Positions 8,291-17,096 of a stretch of DNA of 64,000 bases are shown piece after piece. Both the position numbers and the translations under genes were made by a program. A model generated the notes under the pieces. That model was not told the DNA's origin. It saw only the letters and a program-made list of their open reading frames with translations, and searched no databases. The DNA lies in contig CBDDAC010000029.1 in assembly GCA_965224765.1 (NCBI GenBank), forward strand, positions 620,001 to 684,000, in the 5' to 3' direction. The stretch is from CAZDBA01 sp965224765. GTDB taxonomy: Bacteria; Planctomycetota; Planctomycetia; Pirellulales; Pirellulaceae. Every line of letters begins with the position of its first letter. Position 1 is the stretch's first letter.

Positions 8291-9069
8291 CGGACCTGGA
8301 AGAAAAACTAAAACGCCACCAGAAGTTTATTCGTAGCCAACGGCAACAGATTGAAGATCTTCGAACTCGTCTGGAGCGACTGGAAGCACTTTGGGAGCAC
8401 TCGATTTCTGATCCTGAAGTCAAGTGGCTTTATCAGAATCGAAGCGAGCGAATGGACCCCAGCGTGGCAATCTTTGACCTGGGGCGGGCGGAGTTTCACT
8501 TGGATCGTTATCGTTTTGCTGCAGAGCGGGTTGCAGGTCTACAGGTTGCGGATATTGCTTGTGGAACTGGATACGGTTGCGAGTTTTTGAAAGAGCATGG
8601 AGGGGCGGCGTCAGTGGTGGGCGTTGATATTTGTCCGGACGCGATTCACTATGCTTCCAAAAAGCATTCCCCAGACGGGGTGAGTTTTGTTTGCGCCGAT
8701 GGAGAGGCAACTGGGTTGGATGCCCAGTCGATTGACGCGATCGCTTCCTTTGAAACCATCGAGCATGTGCCCCGCGATGAAAAGCTTCTATTGGAATTTG
8801 CCCGAGTGTTAAAACCTGGCGGCCTCTTGATTTGTTCCACGCCCAATCTGTGGCCGTTAGAGATTGCGCCGCATCATGTCCGAGTTTACGACAGAGATTC
8901 CTTTGCGGAAGTCCTTAGTCGGAAGTTTGAGCTGGTCGAAATGTTCAATCAAAACTCCGGGACCAGTTTTCCGTTCAATCGTGAGCAAGAGCGCGGAATC
9001 ATTCCAACTACCGACGATAATCAGGACCTTGCCGAGTGTTTCCTGGCAGTTGCTCGGAAGAAGAGTTAG
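8287..9069 (+). CDS. Class I SAM-dependent methyltransferase with N-terminal coiled coil
   Basis: The ATG at 8287 overlaps the previous stop in ATGA, so I choose it over the TTG at 8275. The 260-residue protein begins with a heptad-like, charged helix (about residues 1-40, LEEKLKRHQKFIRSQRQQIE), then a Rossmann methyltransferase: motif I VADIACGTGYG, acidic strand VVGVDIC, DGEATGLDAQSIDAIASFETIEHV, and LKPGGLLICSTPN. This pattern is typical of methyltransferases acting on small molecules or polysaccharide chains (Methyltransf_11/23). The coiled coil suggests oligomerisation. The substrate is unknown. Confidence 0.85.
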   Translation: MTDLEEKLKRHQKFIRSQRQQIEDLRTRLERLEALWEHSISDPEVKWLYQNRSERMDPSVAIFDLGRAEFHLDRYRFAAERVAGLQVADIACGTGYGCEFLKEHGGAASVVGVDICPDAIHYASKKHSPDGVSFVCADGEATGLDAQSIDAIASFETIEHVPRDEKLLLEFARVLKPGGLLICSTPNLWPLEIAPHHVRVYDRDSFAEVLSRKFELVEMFNQNSGTSFPFNREQERGIIPTTDDNQDLAECFLAVARKKS

Positions 9070-9238
9070 CATCCAGCGCGGGAATTTACCACAGAGATCA
9101 CGGAGGTTCACAGAGAAGGGAGTGTTTTTCGCACGTTTTCGTCAGACCTGCGCCCGTCAACACTTTTGGATTCAAGTTTGAAGTGGGGTGACACTGCGCC
9201 TTCAACCTCTGTGTTCCTCTGAGTCCTCTGTGGTAAAT
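9070..9238. repeat. CACAGAG-type inverted repeat, left flank of the GxxExxY gene
   Basis: Contains a 49-bp block (9070-9118) with ACCACAGAGATCACGGAGG and, inverted, a block with CTCTGTGTTCCTCTGAGTCC (about 9202-9238). Both blocks recur almost unchanged at 9781-9815 and 9824-9872, on the other side of the GxxExxY gene. Confidence 0.85.
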
Positions 9239-9331
9239 CTCTTCTTGGTTTGCATTGCATTTATTTTGCTTTGGTAGGTATCTTGGAAATCCTATTCAGA
9301 ATTCTCATCAAATTGCTATGGAGCTACTCAA

Positions 9332-9703
9332 ATGGAACTCAATGAAATTACCGGTCAAATTGTTGACTCCGCAATGAAAGTTCATTCCCAGCTGGGTCCT
9401 GGACTACTTGAGTCAGCCTACGAGGCTTGCCTCGTATTTGAACTTCGCAAGCGTGGCCTGGATGTCGCAACTCAGGTTTCGTTGCCAGTGGAATACGAAG
9501 AAGTTAAGCTCGACGTTGGCTATCGGCTTGACTTGGTCGTCGAATCAAAAGTCGTTGTAGAGCTGAAATCAGTCGAAAAAATGGTATCGCTTTATGACGC
9601 TCAGCTACTTTCTTATTTGAAATTGAGTGGCAAAAAGGTTGGGCTACTCATCAATTTCAATGTTGCTCGTTTGAAGAATGGGATTAAGCGGTTGGCAAAC
9701 TAA
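9332..9703 (+). CDS. GxxExxY family protein, putative PD-(D/E)XK nuclease fold
   Basis: A 123-residue protein carrying the name-giving motif GLLESAY near residue 28 after HSQLGPG. Later YRLDLVVESKVVVELKS gives the D...E-x-K arrangement of PD-(D/E)XK nucleases, which the family is thought to resemble; activity is not shown here. The gene sits alone between blocks of the CACAGAG repeat, with nearly identical sequences on both sides (9070-9238 and 9781-9872). This hints that gene and repeats travel together. Alternatives are a repeat-associated maintenance protein or a small mobile-element passenger. Confidence 0.85.
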   Translation: MELNEITGQIVDSAMKVHSQLGPGLLESAYEACLVFELRKRGLDVATQVSLPVEYEEVKLDVGYRLDLVVESKVVVELKSVEKMVSLYDAQLLSYLKLSGKKVGLLINFNVARLKNGIKRLAN

Positions 9704-9780
9704 AAGAAAATTCCCCCGAAATTCTAAGGTGTAGACTCAACACTCCGGGCCTATGCGAGGGGAAGGAGATGCTACTCCCT

Positions 9781-9872
9781 CAACCTCCGTGTTCCTCTGA
9801 GTCCTCTGTGGTAATTGGCGGAGCATCCATCGCGGGAATTTACCACAGAGATCACGGAGGTTCACAGAGAAG
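9781..9872. repeat. CACAGAG-type repeat, right flank of the GxxExxY gene
   Basis: The block at 9824-9872 matches 9070-9118 with a single visible difference (CCATCG for CCAGCG). The block at 9781-9815 matches 9202-9238 with two or so differences. Just downstream, 9913-9940 holds CGCCAGATTCAAGATTGAATCGCTGGCG-type palindrome halves; a related sequence occurs inverted at 32392-32419. Confidence 0.85.
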
Positions 9873-9957
9873 CAAACGCTTTGCGCGTTGCCAGATTTGC
9901 TCAGGCCGACGGCGCCAGATTCAAGATTGAATCGCTGGCGATATTGAGACTTCAAAC

Positions 9958-10932
9958 CTAGTCGATGCTTGAAATGATTTGGGGTGCCGATTCTGCGCTT
10001 TGGGTGCCCTCTGCTTCGGCAATCAATCGATCAAGCAATTCGTTGAGTTGATCTTCCGCAAGCCCTTGAGTGCGAAGTCGAATCACGCCTTGGGAGTCGA
10101 TCACAATAATGGTCGGCCACTGTTTGACTTGAAAGATTTTCGATGTGGGGCCGGTCGTGTCGCCGCCGTCCCAAATCGTTCGCCAAACCAAATTGTCTCG
10201 CTCTTGTGCGTCGCGGCACCTTTCAAGCGAGTCACTGTTGATTCCGATCAAAGCAAATGCTTTGTTTTTTTGTCGGGTAACCAATTCTCGTTCAAAGGGG
10301 TACATGGCGCGGCAAGCCGGGCACCAATCGCCCCAGAATCTCAGCATCACAACCTTTCCGCGGTAATCTTTCAGGCGGAATAGGACTCCATCGGTGTCTT
10401 CGCCAGCAAACTCTGGCGCCATTTTTCCGATGGCAAGGTTCTTAAGGAAATAGATCGCATTGTCGGCGGCAGTTTGATAATTCGAATCTCGAAAGGGTAG
10501 CTCGCCAAAATGTTCTTTGAGAAGTTTAAAGCAGCGGGTCGCTTTATCATCGCGGAGATTGTTGCCGCAGTATTTGGCAAACGAGTACAAGCTGAGTGCC
10601 TTGACCGAGTTGTCTGGATGTTTTTCGAATGTGTCAGTGAAGCAAGAGTCGACGTTAAGCAGGCGGATTTTCGCAAGTCGTGGAAGTGCTTTGGCGATCT
10701 CATCGCCTGTCACTTTATCTGCCACCAACTCGATGATCCGTTCCTCGGTTTCTTCGACAAGCGTGTTGCGAAAATCTGGATCTTCAGAAGCTCGGAAGGC
10801 ATCAACGAAGGCTTGGTAAGACTCGTCGATTTGTTTGGTCAACGAAGACTTTTGTGCAGGGCAAGTCGTGACCAACCCCATAAGGCTAACCACGAGAAAA
10901 ACAGTCATGATTTGAAAAATTGATCGCGACAT
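9958..10932 (-). CDS. Secreted TlpA/ResA-like thioredoxin-domain protein
   Basis: A 324-residue exported protein. An N-terminal signal sequence (MSRSIFQIMTVFLVVSLMGL, then TTCPAQ) is followed by an all-helical region of about 160 residues. A C-terminal redoxin domain opens with MAPEFAGEDTDGVLFRLKDYRGKVV and holds the active-site motif FWGDWCPACRAMYPFE. WCPAC is a canonical CxxC pair; the cis-Pro loop is WPTIIVID. This arrangement is common in planctomycete periplasmic thiol-disulfide oxidoreductases related to TlpA/ResA. The N-terminal cysteine near the cleavage site could be a lipobox, but the context (VTTCPAQ) is weak. Confidence 0.85.
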   Translation of the reverse strand: MSRSIFQIMTVFLVVSLMGLVTTCPAQKSSLTKQIDESYQAFVDAFRASEDPDFRNTLVEETEERIIELVADKVTGDEIAKALPRLAKIRLLNVDSCFTDTFEKHPDNSVKALSLYSFAKYCGNNLRDDKATRCFKLLKEHFGELPFRDSNYQTAADNAIYFLKNLAIGKMAPEFAGEDTDGVLFRLKDYRGKVVMLRFWGDWCPACRAMYPFERELVTRQKNKAFALIGINSDSLERCRDAQERDNLVWRTIWDGGDTTGPTSKIFQVKQWPTIIVIDSQGVIRLRTQGLAEDQLNELLDRLIAEAEGTQSAESAPQIISSID

Positions 10933-11052
10933 CGAAAAACTCAGTGTTGGTTAGGGCAAATTGGATTCTCTGATTGTATGCGCGAACCAAGGGGGCTTCG
11001 CGCCATTTTTCAAAAAAAGTTCATTTGTAGGCGGTGAAAGTAAGGAAGCGGA

Positions 11053-11631
11053 CTATCCGAGTGGGTCATCGATCGGATCGATCCCCAAATCTTCAATCGG
11101 CTGTGATAGCACATCGTCTTCATCAAAGTTCCCAATTTCCGTTTCGGGGTCATAAGGTTGCACCAAAATGCGATTCATCTTGACGGAAACGATTTTGACG
11201 GCCTGGCCTTCTTCGATCGCAAATCCGTCACTAACCGCGTCATAGTTTTTGTCGCCCACTCGAATCATACCGCTGGGGAGCATTTTCGTTTTGGCGATTC
11301 CCTTTTGGCCGATCAGCGATTCATGATTGTAACTGTCCCCGACCGGCATCAGTTCTTCCTCAGACATGCGCCCTATCAATACTCGTTTTCCGATTGGGGT
11401 GTTGGGCCAGATTTTTATAAGCACCACAAACATCAATGGCAAGCAGAGTGTTGTGATCAAGAGGAGGATAGCGCCGAGTTGTAGACTGTGAACGAACCCC
11501 GTAATAATACCGGCGATGAAAAGAACCGCCGCCAATACGCCCAGCAGCCCAGCCGAGGGGACGAACAATTCCAGCATGACGACCGCGAAGCCAAGTGCAA
11601 CAAGAATGAGTGACCAGTAGAGTGGGTCCAT
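11053..11631 (-). CDS. NfeD-like short membrane protein
   Basis: A 192-residue protein with three hydrophobic segments in the first 85 residues (starting at LYWSLILVALGFAVVMLELFVPSAGLLG, the typical NfeD-type helix pair with a 'E.f.Ps.G' turn). A soluble OB-fold-like C-terminal domain follows (SLIGQKGIAKTKMLPSGMIRVGDKNYDAVSDGFAIEEGQAVKIVSVKMNRILVQP). The 'G..G.a.t.L.p.G.v...G..y.a.s.g..i..G..V.Vv' pattern is diagnostic of NfeD C-terminal domains. A long NfeD/ClpP fusion is encoded at 57536-59755, so the genome has at least two family members. It stands alone and diverges from the kinase-TIR gene. Confidence 0.85.
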   Translation of the reverse strand: MDPLYWSLILVALGFAVVMLELFVPSAGLLGVLAAVLFIAGIITGFVHSLQLGAILLLITTLCLPLMFVVLIKIWPNTPIGKRVLIGRMSEEELMPVGDSYNHESLIGQKGIAKTKMLPSGMIRVGDKNYDAVSDGFAIEEGQAVKIVSVKMNRILVQPYDPETEIGNFDEDDVLSQPIEDLGIDPIDDPLG

Positions 11632-11776
11632 GTTTTTCGAGCAGTCTCAAGAAGATAGATTTCTGATGGACTCAATTGTAGGGGGAAGTTGGCGGTGCTC
11701 AAGTTCACTGGCTTCCAGAGGGAGTTTTCTGCAGGACAGGTTTTTTTGGCCCAAATGACGCAATGATCTGCCGAGT

Positions 11777-11823
11777 GTTAAGTAAATGTCGATCTGACGG
11801 TTGAGTCGAGCCACTTACTTAAC
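11777..11823. promoter_or_regulatory. 12-bp inverted repeat upstream of the kinase-TIR gene
   Basis: GTTAAGTAAATG at 11777-11788 faces CACTTACTTAAC at 11812-11823 (11 of 12 pairs complementary, 23 nt between). It ends 33 bp before the ATG of the kinase-TIR-ATPase gene. It could be an operator or a leader hairpin controlling that gene; binding by any factor is not known. Confidence 0.45.
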
Positions 11824-11856
11824 TAAAAAGAAGCCTTCTAATTTCTTTGGTCGCCC

Positions 11857-14800
11857 ATGAATGAAAAATTTGCCGAATCGCAGTTTTGCGTTTCAACGAT
11901 TGACGGACGCATTGAACCGGCATTGGACGTGGAGGAGACTCAGGAGCTTTCCAGGTTTTTTGCGTCGGGCGTGACGATCGGAGATCGATATTTTCTGGAA
12001 TCCTGCATAGGGCAGGGCGGGATGGGGCAAGTCTTTCTGGCTCGCGACCAACGCCTGGACCGAAAGGTCGCCATCAAAGTCGTTTCACGAAGTCGCATCA
12101 ACGACGAACAAAATTTTTATGAGACGATGCTGGCCCGCGAGGCCAAGCTGGGTGCCAACTTGAATCACCCAGGGATCGCGACAGTTCATGATTTTGGGTT
12201 TCATGGCGGTCGATCCTACACCGTTTTTGAATTCGTCGATGGCAGCAATCTGAGAACGTTGTTGCAAGAGAACGGAAAGTTCACCCTGGAAGAAGCTCGC
12301 GACGTCATGGCAGGACTTGCTCGAGCTTTGGACTTTGCCCATGGGCAAGGAATCGTACATCGCGATTTGAAGCCCGAAAATATATGCCGTTCCGAATCAG
12401 GTGAATACAAAATTCTAGATTTTGGAATCGCTCGCGATTTTTCCAACGACTCAGACCGTTCTTCATTTGCTGGTACTCCCGCCTACTCGGCGCCAGAACA
12501 GGTGAGTGGACTGTCTGTTGATGGGAGGACGGACCAATACACTCTGGCTTGTGTGTTTTTTGAATTGCTTACCGAGCGAAAGATATTCGAAGGCGAGACG
12601 TTTCAGGAGTTTCTCGACAAGCATTTAAGCGACCAACCTCCGAAGTTATCCGACCTCGTGCCCAGCGTGTCGAGTGATGTCGATGCGGCGCTGTTGCGAG
12701 CACTTTCCAAAACACCGTCGGCAAGATTTGATAGCTGCCAGGAGTTTGCCGAAGCGCTGGGGTGCGATCAGGAAAAAGTCTTTTTTCGAAAACTGGCAAG
12801 AGTGTCGGATCGTGAGAGGACCAATTGCTTTCTTTGTCACTCAAGTGAGGATTCGATCTTCGCCCGACAGCTTGCCAATTGCCTGCGCGATTATGGCTAC
12901 AGCAGTTGGTACTATCAACGTGATGCGATTCCTGGACTTTCACTTTTTGCGCAAACCGACGATGCGATTCGCTATTCATCCATTTGCATCATTTTAATCT
13001 CACGCGCTGCCGTTGAGTCGACGGATCTTGCCCGTGAAATTCAACAGGCCCATCGGGTTGGGACCGCGCTGGTTCCTGTTTTGGTGGACCTTTCGCTTCA
13101 GGAGTTTGATTCACTGCAGCCAATATGGCGCACCATTTTGGGCCCAATTGCCAAGATTGAGGCCGAGAGAAGCGGCGTGGAAACGCTGACAGAACGGATT
13201 CACGCTGCCGCCCAGGCGCTTAGTATTAAGCCCGTCTTTTCACGCTTCAAGCCGATCAAGGAAAAGGCGCGATTGGTGTCGGGACAGATCTGGGCGACTG
13301 ACGCTTATCAAATTGACATCAGTGAACTAAGGCAAGTCGTATACGAAAACGAAATCGTTTCGAACTTTTTACGACGCAAGAGTAAACACTTCATCTCTGC
13401 GACCAAGGGATTGGGCAAAACACTCCTGTTGACCTACAAACGTTTACTTCTAACTGAAGAATTTAAAACATCTGGCTCGCCAATCACTTTGGTGCCCCAA
13501 GGCCGTCCGTTTCTGGACTTCATGGGAGAAATGCGATCGCTTTCGCAGAAATACGAAGCCCCGTTGTCCGAATTGACCAATGCCAAACGACTGTGGAGTG
13601 CCGCCTTGAGGATCTCGGCGATTTCTTATTGTGATGGATTGATCGCCGCCGACGAGCAGTTTGAACTGAAACCATTCAGTGAGCGGATTTGCCGCTGGCT
13701 CCAGGGTAAACATGTTGAGCCGACGATTGTGTTTAAAGAATTGACCAGTTTAACCGTGAGTGATTTCAATCGGTTGATTGACGAAACCGAGGGCTTTCTG
13801 GATCAAAAGCTTCGCCAGGTTCATAGTCCAATCTACTTTTTCATCGACAAAGTCGATCAGGCCATTCGCAATCTGGGCTCCGCCGCATGGATTAACGTTC
13901 AAGCGGGTTTGATTGAAGCGGCCTGGGACCTGATGAACTCCAACAGCCACATCAAGATCTTTGCCAGTATTCGTGATGAGGCATACAGCAACTACGAGTC
14001 AGAAATCAAATCGAATCTGCGCGGCGCGGTGACGCGACTTCGTTATTCGGAATCTGACTTGGCCGAGATGTTGGATCGATTGAGTCAGTGCTACGAAGGC
14101 GCTGAGTCTTTTAAAGACTTCGTTGGTTTGAACGTTGTTACCAGTGGCCGGCAGACATTTCTTGAAGACAGTTTCCAGCTAATTCGACGATATACTTTTG
14201 GCCGTCCGCGAGATCTTGTTTCGATTGCTTCGGAAATGTCATCGGCCAAATCATCATTGAATGAAAAGAAATTCTGCACGATCATACGCGAGACGGCCGC
14301 GACTGGTTTGACCCCTTCGATTTTTGATGAGGCCCGAATCTTTTTGGACTCACTGCGCGAAAAGGAGGCTCGAGTCAGGTTTCTGACGAGCATGCCTTGC
14401 AATATTCTTGAGCGGCATCAAATCAATCAATTGACGGCGCGATTCAATGGATTGCCAGATGAGGCAATTGAGCATTTCGAGAGTATGCCAGATCTTTATC
14501 AGCCGTTTCAGGAGTTGTATTTGGCAGGGGTCTTAGGAGTCGTCGCCGAGGAACCTGACGGACGAGGCCACTATCAACACTTCAAACAGCCGGATGATTT
14601 GATGGGGAACCTTGAGTTTCAACTTCCGGATTCCAGTTTCTACTTGATTCATCCCGCCTTGGACGTTTTCATTCAAAAGAATCGTTCCAAAAAGGGGTAT
14701 CAAGTTTTTCGCCAGGTGCCGGTTGGGTTCTTATTGGCCTGGCGACCCTATTACGAGTTGCTTTGTCAGATTGAGCGAAGCCTGTTGCAAGTGGGCGACG

Positions 14801-14985
14801 CTCGATTTGTCGAGTCGGTTCATCAGGTGTTGCAAAAGTATCAGCTGGCCGCCCGCAATAAATCGGAAGAAGGCATGGAGAGTGTGCTCACTTCGGCCGA
14901 ATGGAAATGGGTCAATCAAAACGCCGCCGCTCCAGATCGACAGGACGTATTGCTTTGGCTCAATGAGCTTGTCCGGCTGGATTGA
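11857..14985 (+). CDS. Ser/Thr protein kinase - TIR domain - P-loop ATPase fusion
   Basis: A 1042-residue soluble protein with three modules. Residues about 41-305 are an apparently complete protein kinase: glycine loop GQGGMGQV (52-59), VAIK lysine 74, HRDLKPEN (168-175), DFG (188-190) and APEQ (212-215). Residues about 321-455 are a TIR domain of the bacterial TIR_2 type: NCFLCHSSEDS, SSWYYQRDAIPG, and ISRAAVESTDLAREIQ, where Glu394 sits at the usual catalytic NADase position. From about 505 follows a P-loop ATPase: a Walker A-like KGLGKT (517-522), Walker B YFFIDKVDQ around 660-667, and a late FASIRDEAY sensor-like strand. The rest is helical. No transmembrane segment is evident. I infer a signalling or immune-type switch in which phosphorylation and ATPase state gate TIR activity. 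Substrates and trigger are unknown. Confidence 0.85.
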   Translation: MNEKFAESQFCVSTIDGRIEPALDVEETQELSRFFASGVTIGDRYFLESCIGQGGMGQVFLARDQRLDRKVAIKVVSRSRINDEQNFYETMLAREAKLGANLNHPGIATVHDFGFHGGRSYTVFEFVDGSNLRTLLQENGKFTLEEARDVMAGLARALDFAHGQGIVHRDLKPENICRSESGEYKILDFGIARDFSNDSDRSSFAGTPAYSAPEQVSGLSVDGRTDQYTLACVFFELLTERKIFEGETFQEFLDKHLSDQPPKLSDLVPSVSSDVDAALLRALSKTPSARFDSCQEFAEALGCDQEKVFFRKLARVSDRERTNCFLCHSSEDSIFARQLANCLRDYGYSSWYYQRDAIPGLSLFAQTDDAIRYSSICIILISRAAVESTDLAREIQQAHRVGTALVPVLVDLSLQEFDSLQPIWRTILGPIAKIEAERSGVETLTERIHAAAQALSIKPVFSRFKPIKEKARLVSGQIWATDAYQIDISELRQVVYENEIVSNFLRRKSKHFISATKGLGKTLLLTYKRLLLTEEFKTSGSPITLVPQGRPFLDFMGEMRSLSQKYEAPLSELTNAKRLWSAALRISAISYCDGLIAADEQFELKPFSERICRWLQGKHVEPTIVFKELTSLTVSDFNRLIDETEGFLDQKLRQVHSPIYFFIDKVDQAIRNLGSAAWINVQAGLIEAAWDLMNSNSHIKIFASIRDEAYSNYESEIKSNLRGAVTRLRYSESDLAEMLDRLSQCYEGAESFKDFVGLNVVTSGRQTFLEDSFQLIRRYTFGRPRDLVSIASEMSSAKSSLNEKKFCTIIRETAATGLTPSIFDEARIFLDSLREKEARVRFLTSMPCNILERHQINQLTARFNGLPDEAIEHFESMPDLYQPFQELYLAGVLGVVAEEPDGRGHYQHFKQPDDLMGNLEFQLPDSSFYLIHPALDVFIQKNRSKKGYQVFRQVPVGFLLAWRPYYELLCQIERSLLQVGDARFVESVHQVLQKYQLAARNKSEEGMESVLTSAEWKWVNQNAAAPDRQDVLLWLNELVRLD

Positions 14986-15156
14986 CGGATGCCATCGCTC
15001 CGCGACAAATACAGGATGCAAAGATTTTGGAGCGTGATTGGTAAACGACGTCGCCAGCCGCCCAAGTAGTAGACGATGTCGCCCGCGACCCAAGTCGTAT
15101 ATGCGTCGCCCGCGACAAAGGCATCGTGAGGAATCATTGGTAACCCGACGAGGCAG

Positions 15157-15393
15157 TGACTTTTTCATTCGTACACGAAGCAAGAACTTAGAAGCAGTGA
15201 CGTATGGAAACCCGACGCGTCAGCGAGGACGTGTCGGGTTCGTCCTCGCTGACGCTTCGGGTTTCCAAAACAGGCGGAATGTGGATGTTCAGATGCCATT
15301 GGCTACTGAGTCAGCCACCAGTCGAAAAAGTCACAACCTTGACGCGTGAGCGAGGAACAACCTGAGCTGGCCTCGCTGACGCTTCGGGTTTCC
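15157..15393. repeat. Palindrome-bearing dispersed repeat, inverted copy plus a shorter relative
   Basis: In the 599-bp gap between genes, 15206-15231 and 15241-15266 form a 26-bp inverted repeat (GGAAACCCGACGCGTCAGCG... arms, one mismatch). The flanks on both sides (15157-15205 and 15267-15293) match, in reverse orientation, the flanks of the large repeats at 43660-44024 and 52182-52552. A weaker hairpin of the same family lies at 15341-15393. Upstream, 15060-15120 has short GTCGCCCGCGAC direct repeats. No gene is seen in the gap. Confidence 0.8.
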
Positions 15394-15584
15394 ATAAAGC
15401 CCAATGCCAATCTCTCTTTGAAGGCAATTAGAAAAACCACGACCTTTGCGCGACTCCGCAATCTGAACTAGGTAGAGCCTTGTCGCGCCCCTTCTCAAAA
15501 TATCCAATCTGCTGGCAGGAGTGGTTTGCAATCGGCCTTGTGTCATTCATGTAATTTCAAGATCCTTAGAAACGAGGTGAAGTT

Positions 15585-17096
15585 ATGAAATACATCAAGG
15601 AATGGTCGGACAGCCAGAAACGGCGCTACATCGATTGGGCGCTGTTGTTGGCATTCTTGATTGGAATGTTCTCAACGTTGTGGATGCCCGATCGTGTTGA
15701 ATCGAAGTTCTTTCTCGTTATTGTTTTGCTGGTACTAGGGTTCGATGCCTGGAAGAACCACGCGCCGACTATGCGGCTTTTCGAAACACATATTCCGAAT
15801 CACGACAAAGATCGTGAGCCAATGCGTCTAGCTTGGTTCACTGGCTTGGCAGGGTTTTCATTGTTTTTGGTTTGCCTTTGGACTGGAGCGTTCCGCGGAG
15901 ACTTTTGGGCATCCATGCTCGACAAGTCGTTTTCTGAATGGCTGATGGTCAAAATTCCCACGGTCGCTGGACAGCAGGTGATGTTGCAATTGTTGATTGT
16001 GCCAGTTTTGCTGCGATTGTTTCAGCGAGTGTCGGTCGTTGTGGTCGTTGGAGCGTTGTTGTTTTCCTTGCTGCATTTGCCGAATCTGTTGTTGGTTGGT
16101 TTGACTTTGGTCGCTGGCCTGTTTTGGATCGCCAGCTATTGCCGCTCCCAGAAACTCCTGCCGATTGTTGTGTCCCACGCGGTACTTGCGATTATGGCTG
16201 CAGGCTTTTGCGGTGAGTATGTTTTGAACATGCGAGTGGGAGCCTCTTGCGTGGCGTTGCTGCCGGGTCAGCTAGAGTCGGAGTCGGGCGTCAGATATGA
16301 ATTTCCTCGCTGTGTTATTGGTTGTGCCGAGCGCCTTTCTCAATCGGGTGATCAATTGGTGATCGAAGGATGGGTTTATGATTGTGTGCATCATCGCTGC
16401 CCTACCGCGTTGTTTATCAAGGTTGCGGATCGGCTTGTTGAATTGAAGGATACGCAATTTGAATTGGTGAAGTCCGGACAGTGGTCCAATGCCAGGAATG
16501 GTGGTTTCGTGGGACTGGAGTGCTACTCATTTACTGCCAAGGTATCGATTTCCAGAACCGAGGTTCCCTACCTCGAAACATCTGAAACGGAATTGATGAC
16601 TTTTGGGCCCGCTGAGTTTCAACTTTATGCAGCCAATATCAATGGGCGAGTCGCTGAGCTTGGACGTATGGAGGAACTCAAGGCGGCCCCTTCAAGGCAT
16701 GAGGAAACAGTCGTTTTGTTTCCCGTCGAAGTCGATGGGCGAGTTGACAGATTAGAGTGGCAGAACGGCCGGCTGAACTTGCGAGGTTGGGCAGCCGATT
16801 TGAAAGCTTCCTGTCTCGTCAAGCAGATTTGCATCGAGTCGGATGGTGAATTGACATTCATTGACTTAGCCAACCACCGATTGGAGCGGCCCACGACTGC
16901 AAAAGCGATCGATCAACCTGCACTCTTGGAATGCGGGTTTGCGGTTTCAGTTGGCCCACTTGCTATTGTCGATCTGAGTGAGTTGAGGTGTTATGCGGTG
17001 GACGAACAACAGCAGTGTCATCGACTGCAGTTTACCGAGCGAGCTGAGGCATGGATTGCGAATCGGTTGGAGAAAGAAGGCCAGGTTCTCCGATGA
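15585..17096 (+). CDS. CPBP-like membrane protein with C-terminal repeated beta domains
   Basis: A 503-residue protein. The first about 230 residues hold six or so hydrophobic segments. LLFSLLHLPN (F-x-x-x-H) and IVVSHAVLAI resemble motifs 3 and 4 of the CPBP (CAAX/bacteriocin-processing) intramembrane protease family. The position of the usual catalytic glutamate pair reads AGQQVMLQLLIVPVLLRLF, with Gln-Gln instead of Glu-Glu, so activity is doubtful. The soluble C-terminal half carries two related blocks: LVIEGWVYDCVHHRCPTALFIKV around 290 and LNLRGWAADLKASCLVKQICIES around 405. Each has a 'GW.xD' turn followed by a strand, as seen in surface or glycan-associated planctomycete proteins. Function is not known. 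Confidence 0.6.
   Translation: MKYIKEWSDSQKRRYIDWALLLAFLIGMFSTLWMPDRVESKFFLVIVLLVLGFDAWKNHAPTMRLFETHIPNHDKDREPMRLAWFTGLAGFSLFLVCLWTGAFRGDFWASMLDKSFSEWLMVKIPTVAGQQVMLQLLIVPVLLRLFQRVSVVVVVGALLFSLLHLPNLLLVGLTLVAGLFWIASYCRSQKLLPIVVSHAVLAIMAAGFCGEYVLNMRVGASCVALLPGQLESESGVRYEFPRCVIGCAERLSQSGDQLVIEGWVYDCVHHRCPTALFIKVADRLVELKDTQFELVKSGQWSNARNGGFVGLECYSFTAKVSISRTEVPYLETSETELMTFGPAEFQLYAANINGRVAELGRMEELKAAPSRHEETVVLFPVEVDGRVDRLEWQNGRLNLRGWAADLKASCLVKQICIESDGELTFIDLANHRLERPTTAKAIDQPALLECGFAVSVGPLAIVDLSELRCYAVDEQQQCHRLQFTERAEAWIANRLEKEGQVLR

Noticed and set aside
9088..9238. CACAGAG blocks as a possible CRISPR array
   Set aside because: There are only two inverted blocks per site, with no regular spacers or cas genes.
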